Shown: piece after piece, positions 54,601-63,704 of the stretch
How the letters are laid out: every line of letters starts with the position of its first letter
How positions within the stretch are numbered: the stretch's first letter is position 1
Assembly (NCBI RefSeq): GCF_902459535.1
Contig: NZ_LR699554.1
Coordinates: forward strand, 62,001 to 126,000
DNA length: 64,000 nucleotides
Source of the DNA: Paraburkholderia dioscoreae
GTDB lineage: Bacteria > Pseudomonadota > Gammaproteobacteria > Burkholderiales > Burkholderiaceae
Direction of reading: 5' to 3'
The notes under the pieces: generated by a model
The model's input: the letters and a program-made list of their open reading frames with translations, nothing else
Database searches by the model: none
Told to the model about the DNA's origin: nothing
Made by a program: the position numbers and the translations under genes

Positions 54601-55344
54601 CGCCTCGCGATCTCGCTGCTGAAGAATTCGCGTGGTGAAATCGATGTGAACCTGCCGGTGTCGGGCTCGCTGTCGAATCCCGAGTTCAGTATTGGCGGCC
54701 TGATCTGGCATGCAGTGCTCAATCTGCTGCAGAAGGCGGTGACCGCGCCGTTCTCGCTGATCGCCAACGCATTCGGCGGCAGTGGCGAGGAACTGGGTTA
54801 TGTGGAGTTCGAGCCAGGCTCGGCGAAACTCACGGACGCCGACACCCGGAAGCTCGACACGATCGTGAAGGCGTTGGCCGACAAACCGTCGATCCGCATG
54901 GACCTGATTGGCCGTGTCGATCCAGCCGTCGACGAGCCCGCCTTGCGCACCGGCTATGTCGAGCGCCTCGTCAAGCAGCAGAAGATCAAGGACGTGGTGG
55001 GCAATGGCGAGAGCGTCGATCTGTCGACCGTCACGGTTGATCCAAAGGAGTACGACAAGTATCTGAGCAAGGCCTACAAGTCGGCGGACTTCAAGAAGCC
55101 GCGCAATTTTGTCGGCTTGACGAAGAGCTTGCCGGACGACGAGATGAAGAGTGCGCTCGCCGCCAACGCACCGATCGACGACGCCAGTCTGCGCCAGCTC
55201 GCACAACAGCGCGCGCAGAGCGTGCAGCAGTATCTGGACGGCAAGATCGACAGCAGCCGCGTGTTTATCGTCGCACCGAAACTGAATGCCGACGGCATCA
55301 AGGACAAGGGTGCAACGACGCGTGTGGACTTCGGGTTGAAGTGA
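51606..55344 (+). pseudogene. AsmA-like/DUF748 envelope protein, broken by a one-base frameshift
   Basis: Two adjacent frames (51606-52787, then from about 52755 to 55344) together give about 1245 residues of one protein. The N-terminus has a membrane anchor (ITGLLIFLVVFGLLGFFAAPPLI), then AsmA/DUF748-type beta repeats (RFHIVRYDAQRFNFTDLI; NVRDNAAS.PV; QVTFTDN). A C-terminal OmpA-like segment follows (VEFEPGSAKLTDADTRKLDTIVKALAD). The CCC run at 52757-52759 has one C too many: with two C the frame reads LDLAIKRFVLND. Such proteins span the periplasm and are linked to lipid transport. It may be a sequencing error, a true frameshift, or phase-variable tract. Confidence 0.9.
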
Positions 55345-55400
55345 GCGACCCGGAAGTCGAGCGCGTAGTCGCCGGTCGCCGCTATTCGCGGCGGTGGCGC

Positions 55401-56951
55401 TCAAGCGGCGCGTGTCGGCGCCTTCAGTGCGGTTTGCTCGATCACGCGCGCGAGTGTGTCGAACGCGGGACCGATCTTGTCGTTCGGCACGCACGCATAG
55501 CCGAGCAGCAGTCCGCGCCGCGCGGGCGTATCGCTGCTGTAGTAGCTCGCGAGCGGGCGCACGATCACGCCGGCATCGTAAGCGGCGGCCGTCACCGCGC
55601 GATCGTTCGCGTGATCCGGCAGGCCGAGCACGAGATGCAGGCCGGCTTCGTCGCCCATCACCGGCAACTCGGTGCCGAAACGCGCGGTGATGGCGTCGAT
55701 CAGAATCTGCCGGCGTTCGCCGTACAGCGCGCGCATGCGCCGCACGTGCGAGGTGAGATGGCCGTCCATGATGAAGTCGGTCATCACCGCTTGCTGCATC
55801 AACTGACCCTCACGGTATAACTCGGCAACGCCCGTGCGGAACGTGTCGACCAGATGTTCCGGCGCGATCATGTAGCCGATCCGCAAACCCGGAAACAGCA
55901 TCTTCCCCAGGCTGCCGACGTAGATCACCTGGCCGGCGTCGTCGAGTCCTTGCAGCGAGGCGAGCGGACGGCTGCCGTAACGGAACTCGCTATCGTAGTC
56001 GTCCTCAATGATCCACACGTTGTGCTGGCGCGCGTATTCGAGCAGCGTGCGGCGGCGCGCGAGGCTCATCACCATGCCGAGCGGATATTGATGCGACGGC
56101 GTGACGAGCGCGAGCCGTGGCGGCTGTTGCAGATCCTGTTCGCGCGGATTCAGGCCTTCGTCGTCCACCGGCACCGGCACCAGGGTGATCCCGGACGATT
56201 GCAGCACACTGCGCGCGCCCCAATAGCAGGGTTCTTCGACCCACGCACGGTCGCCGACATCGGTCAACAAACGCACGGCGAGATCGATGGATTGGTGAAT
56301 ACCCGTGGTGATGATGATCTGATCCGGCGTGCAATTCACCGAGCGCGCCACGCGCAAATAATCCGACAACGCCCGCCGCAATGGCCGATAGCCGCCGCCG
56401 GGTGCGTAGGTGAGCAGGTCGGGATTGGCTTCCTTCCACAAACGCGCCTGCAGGCGGCTCCACGTGCGCGCCGGGAATTCCGCGACGTCGGGCACGCCCG
56501 GCATGAATGCGCCCCATTGCTTGGCGGAAACGCCGGCGGTATCGATCAGACGGCGTCCGCGAGTCGAGAGGTCGCCCAGATCGCGTTTCGGCCGCCTGGT
56601 GGTTTCAATGGCCGCGTCGGCATCTGTTTCGACGCCGCCCACCACCACTGGCTTCTTGCGCGCATTCACGGCGGCCGTGTCCGGCCGCGTGTCGGCGACA
56701 TAAGTGCCGCTGCCGGTGGTCGAAATGACGTAGCCTTCAGCGGTCAACTGGTCGTAGACGTGCAGCACCGTGTTGCGCGCAATGCCGAGGTCTTCGGCGA
56801 GCGTGCGCGAACTGGGCAGCTTGGTGCCCGGCGGCAGCTGGCCGGTCAGGATGGCCTGCTGCATGAGCCGCAACGTCTGTCTGTAGACCGGTTCAGCGGC
56901 CGAGCGATCGAGCCGCGCGGCAAGCCAATCCGACAAGATCACGGTGTCCAA
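55401..56951 (-). CDS. MocR-family regulator (GntR DNA-binding + aminotransferase fold)
   Basis: A 516-aa protein. An N-terminal GntR winged helix (VYRQTLRLMQQAILTGQLPPGTKLPSSRTLAEDLGIARNTVLHVYDQL, about 20-75) is fused to a class-I aminotransferase-like domain. PLP-binding Lys is in YVGSLGKMLFPGLRIGY, and DDYDSEFRY and SHQYPLG are present. MocR proteins such as GabR and PdxR bind PLP and an amino acid or amine. The likely start is TTG at 56951; GTG at 56942 is an alternative. It diverges from the PotABCD-like transporter, for which it is the probable regulator. Polyamine or GABA may be the effector. Confidence 0.92.
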   Translation of the reverse strand: MDTVILSDWLAARLDRSAAEPVYRQTLRLMQQAILTGQLPPGTKLPSSRTLAEDLGIARNTVLHVYDQLTAEGYVISTTGSGTYVADTRPDTAAVNARKKPVVVGGVETDADAAIETTRRPKRDLGDLSTRGRRLIDTAGVSAKQWGAFMPGVPDVAEFPARTWSRLQARLWKEANPDLLTYAPGGGYRPLRRALSDYLRVARSVNCTPDQIIITTGIHQSIDLAVRLLTDVGDRAWVEEPCYWGARSVLQSSGITLVPVPVDDEGLNPREQDLQQPPRLALVTPSHQYPLGMVMSLARRRTLLEYARQHNVWIIEDDYDSEFRYGSRPLASLQGLDDAGQVIYVGSLGKMLFPGLRIGYMIAPEHLVDTFRTGVAELYREGQLMQQAVMTDFIMDGHLTSHVRRMRALYGERRQILIDAITARFGTELPVMGDEAGLHLVLGLPDHANDRAVTAAAYDAGVIVRPLASYYSSDTPARRGLLLGYACVPNDKIGPAFDTLARVIEQTALKAPTRAA

Positions 56952-57015
56952 GTGGTTCTATCCGGAATAATGAAATGGTTCCATATTGTAGAACCGTAAC
57001 GGTCTATAGTGGTCC
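56952..57015. promoter_or_regulatory. Candidate MocR operator repeats between regulator and transporter
   Basis: GTGGTTCTAT (56952-56961) and ATGGTTCCAT (56975-56984) form a direct repeat 23 bases apart. An inverted copy TAGAACC (56989-56995) and a partial AGTGGTCC (57008-57015) follow. A candidate -10 TATAGT (57005-57010) for the transporter lies inside. Direct repeats of this kind are typical MocR sites. The first repeat abuts the regulator start, so autorepression is likely. Confidence 0.6.
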
Positions 57016-57080
57016 ACGCAATGGATGCAATCCCGCTGCTTTGCACGGGAGTTAGCCGGACCGCAGAGGAGACCTGGACG

Positions 57081-58178
57081 ATGAAAACCGATGACGTGAT
57101 CGTCAGCTTTCGAGGTGTGCGCAAGACGTACGACGGAGAAACGCTGGTCGTCAAACAACTTGATCTGGATATATACCAGGGCGAATTTCTGACGCTACTC
57201 GGGCCGTCCGGATCAGGGAAAACCACCTGTCTGATGATGCTGGCGGGTTTTGAGTTTCCCACCGGCGGAGAGATCTGGCTGGACGGCACGTTGCTCAACA
57301 CCGTGCCCCCGCATAAGCGCAACATCGGCATGGTGTTTCAGAACTATGCGCTGTTTCCGCATCTGACGGTTGAGCAGAACGTTGCTTATCCGTTGACCGT
57401 GCGCAAGATTTCGGCGCAGGAGCGCGCGCATCGCACCAACAACGCGCTGAAGATGGTGCGTATGGAGAGCTTCGCGAAGCGCTATCCGGCGCAGCTTTCC
57501 GGCGGGCAGCAGCAGCGTATCGCGCTCGCCCGTGCGCTGGTGTTCGAGCCGAAGCTCGTGCTGATGGACGAGCCGCTCGGCGCGCTGGACAAACAGTTGC
57601 GCGAACACATGCAGTACGAACTTACATCATTGCACGAGAAACTCGGCGTGACGTTCGTGTACGTCACGCACGATCAGGGCGAGGCGCTGACCATGTCCGA
57701 TCGCGTGGCCGTGTTCGACAAAGGCATCGTGCAGCAACTCGATACCGTGGATCGTCTATACGAATCGCCGTGCAATGAGTTCGTGGCGAACTTTATCGGG
57801 GACAGCAACAGGCTGCGCGGCACGATCGCGAATGTCGACGGTGAGTATTGCGAATTTCGTCTGAGCGACGGCACGCGTCTCACTGGGCGCAACATCGGCG
57901 GTGCGCGGGCGGGCACGCCGGCGGTCGCGTGCATTCGCCCCGAGCGCATGAAGCTCGCCAACGGCCTGTCGCGGCCCGGCGCCAATGCGCTCGCCGGTGA
58001 AGCGCGCGGGCTGATCTATTTCGGCGACCACGTGCGCATGCGCTGTGGTTTGCCGGAACAGGACGAGTGCTTCGTCAAGGTGCCGCTCGGCACCGACGCG
58101 CTCGAAACCTTCGCGCCTGGCGCACCGGTCGCGCTGGAGTTCGCACCCGAGCATCTGCGGGTATTCGCAGGGGCGTGA
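57081..58178 (+). CDS. Polyamine ABC transporter ATPase (PotA/PotG-like)
   Basis: A 365-aa ATPase; the ATG at 57081 follows GAGGAGACC, and the upstream GTG at 57009 is less likely. Walker A GPSGSGKTT (41-49), Q-loop FQNYALFPHLTV, signature LSGGQQQRIALARAL, Walker B LVLMDEPLGALD, His in YVTHDQGEA, and a C-terminal TOBE_2 domain (about 285-365). It powers the importer whose binding protein (58289) and permeases (59507, 60799) follow. Spermidine/putrescine or a related amine is the expected substrate from family membership. Confidence 0.92.
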   Translation: MKTDDVIVSFRGVRKTYDGETLVVKQLDLDIYQGEFLTLLGPSGSGKTTCLMMLAGFEFPTGGEIWLDGTLLNTVPPHKRNIGMVFQNYALFPHLTVEQNVAYPLTVRKISAQERAHRTNNALKMVRMESFAKRYPAQLSGGQQQRIALARALVFEPKLVLMDEPLGALDKQLREHMQYELTSLHEKLGVTFVYVTHDQGEALTMSDRVAVFDKGIVQQLDTVDRLYESPCNEFVANFIGDSNRLRGTIANVDGEYCEFRLSDGTRLTGRNIGGARAGTPAVACIRPERMKLANGLSRPGANALAGEARGLIYFGDHVRMRCGLPEQDECFVKVPLGTDALETFAPGAPVALEFAPEHLRVFAGA

Positions 58179-58288
58179 ATGCGCCGGACACGCAATGTGT
58201 TCGACGCAGGCAGGTCGGATCAGGCAGTACATAACAAAGTCGCACTGTATTGAGCTGGAAGCACACCACCAAAGGAGAGCAACACACC

Positions 58289-59338
58289 ATGAGCAAGATC
58301 GGGAAATCGCGCTGCGCCATCGCTGTCGGTGCTGTGGCGCTCGCGCTGGGCGCCGCGCAAGTCAATGCCGCCGAATTGACGGTCGTCAATTTCGGCGGTG
58401 CAAACGGCGATGCGCAAAAGGTCGCATTCAACCAGCCGTTCGAAAAGGAGACCGGCAATAAAGTCACCGCCGTCGAATACAACGGTGAGCAGGCCAAAGT
58501 GAAAGCGATGGTCGAAGCCAAGCACGTGAACTGGGACGTGGTGGAAGTCGAATCGGGCGACATCGGCCGTGGCTGTGATGAAGGGCTGTACGAGAAACTC
58601 GATTGGTCGAAGATCGGCAAGAAGTCGGATCTGATTCCTGACGCACCGCAAACCTGCGGCGTGGGCTTCTTCGTGTGGTCGACGGCACTCGCGTACAACG
58701 CCGACAAGCTGAAAACGGCGCCGGCCGGCTGGGCCGATTTCTGGGACGTCAAGAAATTCCCGGGCAAGCGCGCAATGCGCAAGGGCGCGCGCTACAACCT
58801 CGAATTCGCATTGATGGCCGACGGCGTGCCGCCGAAGGACGTCTACAAGGTGCTCGCCACCAAGGCAGGCCAGGACCGCGCGTTCAAGAAGCTCGACGAA
58901 CTGAAGCCGAACATTCAGTGGTGGGAAGCGGGCGCGCAGCCGCCGCAATTCCTCGTTGCGGGCGACGTGGTGATGTCCACCGCGTACAACGGCCGGATCG
59001 ACGCCGCGCAGAAGGAAGGCAAGAACCTGAAGGTGGTGTGGAACGGCAGCATCTACGACCTCGACTACTGGGCGATTCCGAAGGGCACGCCGAACAAGGC
59101 GCTGGCCGAGAAGTACATCGCCTATTCGATTTCGTCGAAGCCGCAGCAGGATTACGCGCACAACATCGCGTACGGCCCGGTGAACGTGGCGGCCATCAAG
59201 GCGCTCGATCCGAAGACGCTCGCCAATCTGCCGAACTCGCCGGCTAACGGCAAGAACGCGGTGCTGCAGAACCTCGCGTTCTGGACCGATCACGGCGACG
59301 AACTGGAGCAGCGTTTTTCGTCGTGGGCTTCGAAGTAA
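58289..59338 (+). CDS. Polyamine ABC transporter periplasmic binding protein (PotD/PotF-like)
   Basis: A 349-aa exported solute-binding protein with AAAGGAG before the ATG at 58289. The signal peptide ends at QVNAAE (about residue 28). The mature protein begins LTVVNFGGANGDAQKVAF, with DVVEVESGDIGRGCDEGLYEKLDW, YDLDYWAIPKGTPNKALAEKYIAYSIS and NIAYGPVNVAAIKAL, which are typical of PotD/PotF-type proteins (extracellular solute-binding family 1). Acidic and aromatic residues in these motifs would cage the amine. GABA or other cationic ligands cannot be excluded. Confidence 0.93.
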   Translation: MSKIGKSRCAIAVGAVALALGAAQVNAAELTVVNFGGANGDAQKVAFNQPFEKETGNKVTAVEYNGEQAKVKAMVEAKHVNWDVVEVESGDIGRGCDEGLYEKLDWSKIGKKSDLIPDAPQTCGVGFFVWSTALAYNADKLKTAPAGWADFWDVKKFPGKRAMRKGARYNLEFALMADGVPPKDVYKVLATKAGQDRAFKKLDELKPNIQWWEAGAQPPQFLVAGDVVMSTAYNGRIDAAQKEGKNLKVVWNGSIYDLDYWAIPKGTPNKALAEKYIAYSISSKPQQDYAHNIAYGPVNVAAIKALDPKTLANLPNSPANGKNAVLQNLAFWTDHGDELEQRFSSWASK

Positions 59339-59506
59339 CGAGCCTGGTGTGAGAAGGCGCGGCTTGAGCTTCGGCGAAGCCGCGCTGTGTTGATGTGATG
59401 GAACGCGCGGGCCGGGGCGAAGGGTGAACCGCTTGTCCCGGAACGGCAGCTTTGCATGGGACCAGAGCAAGCGCTAAAGCGCTCTGGTCGACAAAGGAGA
59501 ACGGGT

Positions 59507-60784
59507 GTGACTACGATGACCATCGCTGCCGATTCGACGCCTGAATCAAGCGGCCGGCTCAAGCGCGAGTTGAGAGCCGCGGAGTCCAGAAAGCGGGCCG
59601 TGGCCCTGCTGCTGATCGCACCGCTCGCCATCTTTCTGCTACTGATTTTCGTCGTGCCGATCGGCGCGCTGCTCACGCGCGCCGCGCAGAATCCCGAAGT
59701 CGTCAACGCGCTGCCGCATACGCTGACGGCATTGAGCGCGTGGGACCGCAAGACCCCGCCTCCGGACGCCGCGTATGTCGCCCTCGCTACCGACCTCGCC
59801 GCGGTCGCCGACAGCGATGGCATGGGCGCACTTGCGCGCCGCCTGAACGTCGAGATTCCGGGTTATCGCTCGCTGATCGCCAAGTCCGCGCGCGCCATGC
59901 CGTTCGCCGACGACAACAGCAAACCCTTGCAACTGACGCCCGCCCAGCTCCGCGCCAAATTCGTCGAGCTGGACGAACGCTGGAACGACATCGCCTACTG
60001 GCAAGCCATTGCAAAAAATTCGAGCGCGTATTCGCCGTTCTATCTGCTCGCTTCGCTGGATCACAAGCAGGACGCGTTCGGCCACGTCATTCCGACCGAT
60101 CCCGAGCAACAGATCTATCTCGCCGTATTCAGCCGCACCTTTGTGATCGGCGCGGCGGTGACCCTCTTCGCGCTGCTGCTCGGCTACCCGCTCGCATACT
60201 GGATTTCGACGCTGCCGGAACGTCGCGCGAATCTGGTGATGATTCTCGTGCTGATTCCATTCTGGACCTCGATTCTCGTGCGCGTGGCGGCGTGGATCGT
60301 GATTCTGCAAAGCGAAGGGCTGGTGAACAAGGCGTTGGTCGGCAGCGGGCTGCTGCATGATCCGCTGTCGCTGCTGTTCAACCGTACCGGTGTCTACATC
60401 TCGATGACGCATATTCTGCTGCCGTTCATGATCCTGCCGCTCTATAGCGTGATGAAGTCGATCCCGCCGACCTATCAGCGCGCCGCGGTTTCGCTCGGCA
60501 GCCATCCGTTCGCTGCGTTCTGGCGCGTGTATGTGCCGCAAACCTATCCGGGCATCGGCGCGGGCGCGTTGCTGGTGTTCATTCTGGCGATCGGCTACTA
60601 CATCACGCCGGCGTTGCTGGGCGGACCGAACGATCAGATGGTCAGCTACTACGTGGCGTACTACACCAACGTGACGATCAACTGGGGCATGGCGTGCGCG
60701 CTCGGCGGCTTGCTGCTCGCCGCGACGCTCGTGCTGTACGTCATTTACGGGCGCTTCACGCGTTCGTCACTGAGCCTCGGCTGA
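59507..60784 (+). CDS. Polyamine ABC transporter permease (PotB/PotH-like)
   Basis: A 425-aa membrane protein from GTG 59507 (AAGGAGAAC before it). TM1 lies at about 31-53. A very large polar loop of about 150 residues (VVNALPHTLTALSAW...PTDPEQQIYLAVFSRTF) comes before the remaining five helices, which is about 120 residues more than E. coli PotB/PotH. The EAA loop that contacts the ATPase is YQRAAVSLGSHPFAAFWRVYVPQTYPGI. It forms the pore with the permease at 60799. The large periplasmic insertion may interact with the binding protein. Confidence 0.92.
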   Translation: MTTMTIAADSTPESSGRLKRELRAAESRKRAVALLLIAPLAIFLLLIFVVPIGALLTRAAQNPEVVNALPHTLTALSAWDRKTPPPDAAYVALATDLAAVADSDGMGALARRLNVEIPGYRSLIAKSARAMPFADDNSKPLQLTPAQLRAKFVELDERWNDIAYWQAIAKNSSAYSPFYLLASLDHKQDAFGHVIPTDPEQQIYLAVFSRTFVIGAAVTLFALLLGYPLAYWISTLPERRANLVMILVLIPFWTSILVRVAAWIVILQSEGLVNKALVGSGLLHDPLSLLFNRTGVYISMTHILLPFMILPLYSVMKSIPPTYQRAAVSLGSHPFAAFWRVYVPQTYPGIGAGALLVFILAIGYYITPALLGGPNDQMVSYYVAYYTNVTINWGMACALGGLLLAATLVLYVIYGRFTRSSLSLG

Positions 60785-60798
60785 ACGGAGTCATTGCG

Positions 60799-61638
60799 AT
60801 GAAACTTGCCAAGCCATTGTTCGCGCCGCATACGTCGTGGGTCGAGCGCGTCTGGTATTTCGCGCTGCGCGGTCTCGCCGTGCTGACGTTGCTGTATCTC
60901 ATCTTGCCGGTGCTGGCGATCGTACCGTTGTCGTTTTCGTCGAGCACGTTCCTGGTGTATCCGATTCCGGGCTGGTCGCTGCGCTGGTATCAGAACCTGA
61001 TTGCATCCGACGAATGGCGCATGGCCGCCAAGAACAGCTTTATCGTCGCGCCCTCGGCGACGGTGGTCGCAACCGTGCTCGGCACGCTGGCGGCGATCGG
61101 CCTGACCAAGGCGAACTTCCGCGGCAAGGGGCTGCTCATGGCGATCCTGATCTCGCCGATGATCGTGCCGGTGGTGGTGGTCGGCGTGGGCATGTATCTG
61201 TTCTTCGCGCCGCTCGGGCTGGCCAATACGTATATCGGCCTGATTCTCGCGCATGCGTCGCTCGGTGTGCCGTTTGTCGTGACCACGGTTGCGGCGACGT
61301 TGCAGGGTTTCAACTACAACCTGGTGCGCGCGAGTTTGTCGCTGGGTGCGAATCCGGTGAAGACGTTTTTCCGCATCACGTTGCCGGTGATCGCGCCGGG
61401 CGTGATCTCGGGCGCGCTGTTCGCGTTCGCGACTTCATTCGATGAAGTCGTCGTGACCCTGTTCCTCGCGGGCGCGGATCAGACTACGCTGCCCCGGCAG
61501 ATGTTCACCGGCATTCGGGAAAACATCAGCCCGACCATCGCCGCGCTGGCGACAATTCTGATTATCTTTTCGACCAGCCTGTTGCTGGCGCTCGAGTGGC
61601 TGCGTGGGCGAAATGCTGCACGGGCGGTCAAGGCTTGA
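60799..61638 (+). CDS. Polyamine ABC transporter permease (PotC/PotI-like)
   Basis: A 279-aa inner-membrane permease with six predicted helices. The ATG at 60799 has GGAG 10 bases upstream and 14 bases separate it from the previous stop. Family motifs are FSSSTFLVYPIPGWSLRWYQNL, GLTKANFRGKGLLMAILISPMIVPVVVVG, and the EAA loop RASLSLGANPVKTFFRITLPVIAPGV. It is the last gene of the four-gene importer. No obvious hairpin terminator follows. Confidence 0.93.
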   Translation: MKLAKPLFAPHTSWVERVWYFALRGLAVLTLLYLILPVLAIVPLSFSSSTFLVYPIPGWSLRWYQNLIASDEWRMAAKNSFIVAPSATVVATVLGTLAAIGLTKANFRGKGLLMAILISPMIVPVVVVGVGMYLFFAPLGLANTYIGLILAHASLGVPFVVTTVAATLQGFNYNLVRASLSLGANPVKTFFRITLPVIAPGVISGALFAFATSFDEVVVTLFLAGADQTTLPRQMFTGIRENISPTIAALATILIIFSTSLLLALEWLRGRNAARAVKA

Positions 61639-61790
61639 GTGCAGTGCAATCGGAAGGCCGCCTTTATTCGAGATGCATCATAAATAGCAAATTGTCGGCG
61701 TTATTCTAAGATTGTTCCCATTCCCTGCGTATCTGCGTCTCTTCATACTCGTAGCCGTCGATAAGAAGATGCGCTCGTCGCAGAGAATCA

Positions 61791-62870
61791 ATGAAACACC
61801 AGCTAACGGTGCTTGTGTGCGCGCTGGCCTTGACAGCCTGCGCGGACCACGCCGCGCGTGAACGACTCGGCATCGAAGATGCCACATTGCTGAAAACCGG
61901 TTTCGGCGCCACCCAGGACGAAGCCGCAGGCGCGGTCAACGCGCAATGGGTCAGCACCTACGCACCCATCGCAAGCGGCAATACGGCGCTGGCCAGCCTG
62001 CAGACGCGGCTCGACCGTTTGCCGGGCGATAAGAACGGCTATTTTCACGCCAAAGCACAATGCTGGATCAATGCCGCCCAACAGGCGCGTCAAGCTAACG
62101 ACCAGTGGGGCTTCGTCCAGGAAGCGATCGGCCAGGCGGCCACCATCACGATGGGCCTCGAGAACGGCACGCCGTTATCCGCCGCCAATCCCGCGTTGCG
62201 CACTGTGTCCACGGTGCGCCCCGATCTGTGGAAAATCGTCAATACCATCAAGGCGGATCCCGCGGTTGTTCAATGCCCGCAGGCGCAGCAGCCGCTCGCC
62301 TGCGCCGAAGTCGAACTCGCACAAGCCGGACATGATGCATGGCGCCGCAGCTTCACCAACGCCGAAAAGCGCTTGCCCGAGGTGCAGGACAACTTGCGGC
62401 AGTCGGCGCAAAGAGCGCTGCAATGCACGCCGGCGGTGCAAGCGCCCGCATCCACGTCCGCACCGGTGCCGGTTCCTGCTGCCAGGCCGCAGCAAAAGAT
62501 CACGCTGAAGGCCGATTCTCTTTTTCGTTTCAACGGCGGCGACGAAGCCGCCGTGCTGCCGGCCGGCAAGCGCCAGCTTGACGATGTGGCAACAGGTCTG
62601 AAGAACGCTCCTGCGCTGCATGAGTTGAAGATCACCGGCTATGCCGACCGCCTCGGCGACAAGTCATACAACCTCGATTTGTCCATGCAACGTGCGCGGA
62701 CGGTCGAGCGATATCTGCGAGCGCATGGCGTGAGCTTGCCGATGACTGCGCAAGGCAGAGGCAGCGCGAATCCTCTGGTCGACTGCCGGCGAACGAAGCG
62801 CGATGCCTTGATGCAATGCCTCGCGCCGAATCGCCGCGTCGAGATCGAACCTGTCGCGGCGCGTTCCTAG
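61791..62870 (+). CDS. OmpA-domain outer-membrane lipoprotein
   Basis: A 359-aa protein; lipobox LTAC with acylated Cys17 (MKHQLTVLVCALALTAC). A helical periplasmic region (about 20-215, DQWGFVQEAIGQAATIT, DAWRRSFTNAEKRLPEVQDNLRQSAQRAL) is followed by a Pro/Ala linker. A C-terminal OmpA/MotB peptidoglycan-binding domain follows (about 235-355: LFRFNGGDEAAVLPAGKRQLD, ITGYADRLGDKSYNLDLSMQRARTVERYL, NRRVEI). It would anchor the outer membrane to the cell wall. It stands as a single gene 190 bases before the response regulator. Confidence 0.9.
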   Translation: MKHQLTVLVCALALTACADHAARERLGIEDATLLKTGFGATQDEAAGAVNAQWVSTYAPIASGNTALASLQTRLDRLPGDKNGYFHAKAQCWINAAQQARQANDQWGFVQEAIGQAATITMGLENGTPLSAANPALRTVSTVRPDLWKIVNTIKADPAVVQCPQAQQPLACAEVELAQAGHDAWRRSFTNAEKRLPEVQDNLRQSAQRALQCTPAVQAPASTSAPVPVPAARPQQKITLKADSLFRFNGGDEAAVLPAGKRQLDDVATGLKNAPALHELKITGYADRLGDKSYNLDLSMQRARTVERYLRAHGVSLPMTAQGRGSANPLVDCRRTKRDALMQCLAPNRRVEIEPVAARS

Positions 62871-63062
62871 TGTGTTCTTGCATCTAACACGATCCTGCGT
62901 TCCGGCGCGCGAACAACAGCGCGCAGAAGGTCGATCGTTTCGACGAGTCCGTGTCGTACCACCATTCGCCACGGGCCATTGTGCCGCACACATTCGTGCG
63001 TCCTCAAGCTTGGCGCTGACATCCATCGGCGCTGCAACGCGTGCGTTCAGAAGGAAAAAAAT

Positions 63063-63704
63063 ATGTCAACTATTCTGGTTATCGATGACCATCCGGCGTT
63101 CCGAATGGTCATCAAAATGCAGCTCATGCAATTGCTTGGCGTGGAAGAAGTGATCGAAGCCGATAATGGCCAGACGGCTGTGGAGATGGCCCGGCTGCAC
63201 ACCCCGGAACTCGCCATACTGGATCTCGACATTCCGCGCATTAGTGGACTCGATGTGATTCCCCGTCTCAGGCTCGTTCACCCTCCTATTCGAGTGATGG
63301 TGTTGTCGGGCCACGACCCGGCCACGTTCGCGCCGCGCGCGATGCGCTCGGGTGTCCACGGCTTCGTCGGCAAGTCACAGGAGATGAGAGAGATCATGCG
63401 CGGCGTGGAGGCGGTACTGGCCGGCTATACCGTATTCCCTGTGACGGCCAATGGCGCCGGCATCGTAGCCGCTGCCGGCGCGGGAGGAGAAGAGCAAAGG
63501 ATTGGACTGCTGTCGGATAAAGAACTCGTGATTCTGCAGATGTTGTCAAAAGGCATGTCCAACAAGGCAATTGGAGATGCCCTGTTCATCAGCAATAAAA
63601 CAGTCAGCAGCCACAAAACCCGCATCATGCAAAAGCTTGCCGTCAAATCGCTTGTTGAGCTAATCGACCTGGCGAGGCGTTGCCGGATCGCCTCAGTGCA
63701 ATGA
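63063..63704 (+). CDS. LuxR/NarL-type response regulator
   Basis: A 213-aa two-domain regulator with AGAAGGA before the ATG at 63063. The receiver domain (about 3-120) has the acidic pair D8/D9 (VIDDHP), phospho-acceptor Asp54 (AILDLDIPRISG), Ser in MVLSGHD and Lys in GFVGKSQ. The C-terminal LuxR helix-turn-helix is complete (ISNKTVSSHKTRIMQKL, about 182-198). This BvgA/EvgA-like layout suggests promoter control after phosphorylation. It overlaps the next gene at ATGA (63701-63704), an Hpt protein, so the two are probably translated together. No sensor kinase is in the window. Confidence 0.94.
   Translation: MSTILVIDDHPAFRMVIKMQLMQLLGVEEVIEADNGQTAVEMARLHTPELAILDLDIPRISGLDVIPRLRLVHPPIRVMVLSGHDPATFAPRAMRSGVHGFVGKSQEMREIMRGVEAVLAGYTVFPVTANGAGIVAAAGAGGEEQRIGLLSDKELVILQMLSKGMSNKAIGDALFISNKTVSSHKTRIMQKLAVKSLVELIDLARRCRIASVQ

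Noticed and set aside
52936..55494. An 852-residue open frame on the minus strand opposite the AsmA-like gene
   Set aside because: It is rich in Arg and His, has no domain I recognise and mirrors the codon structure of the plus-strand gene, as expected for antisense frames in GC-rich DNA.
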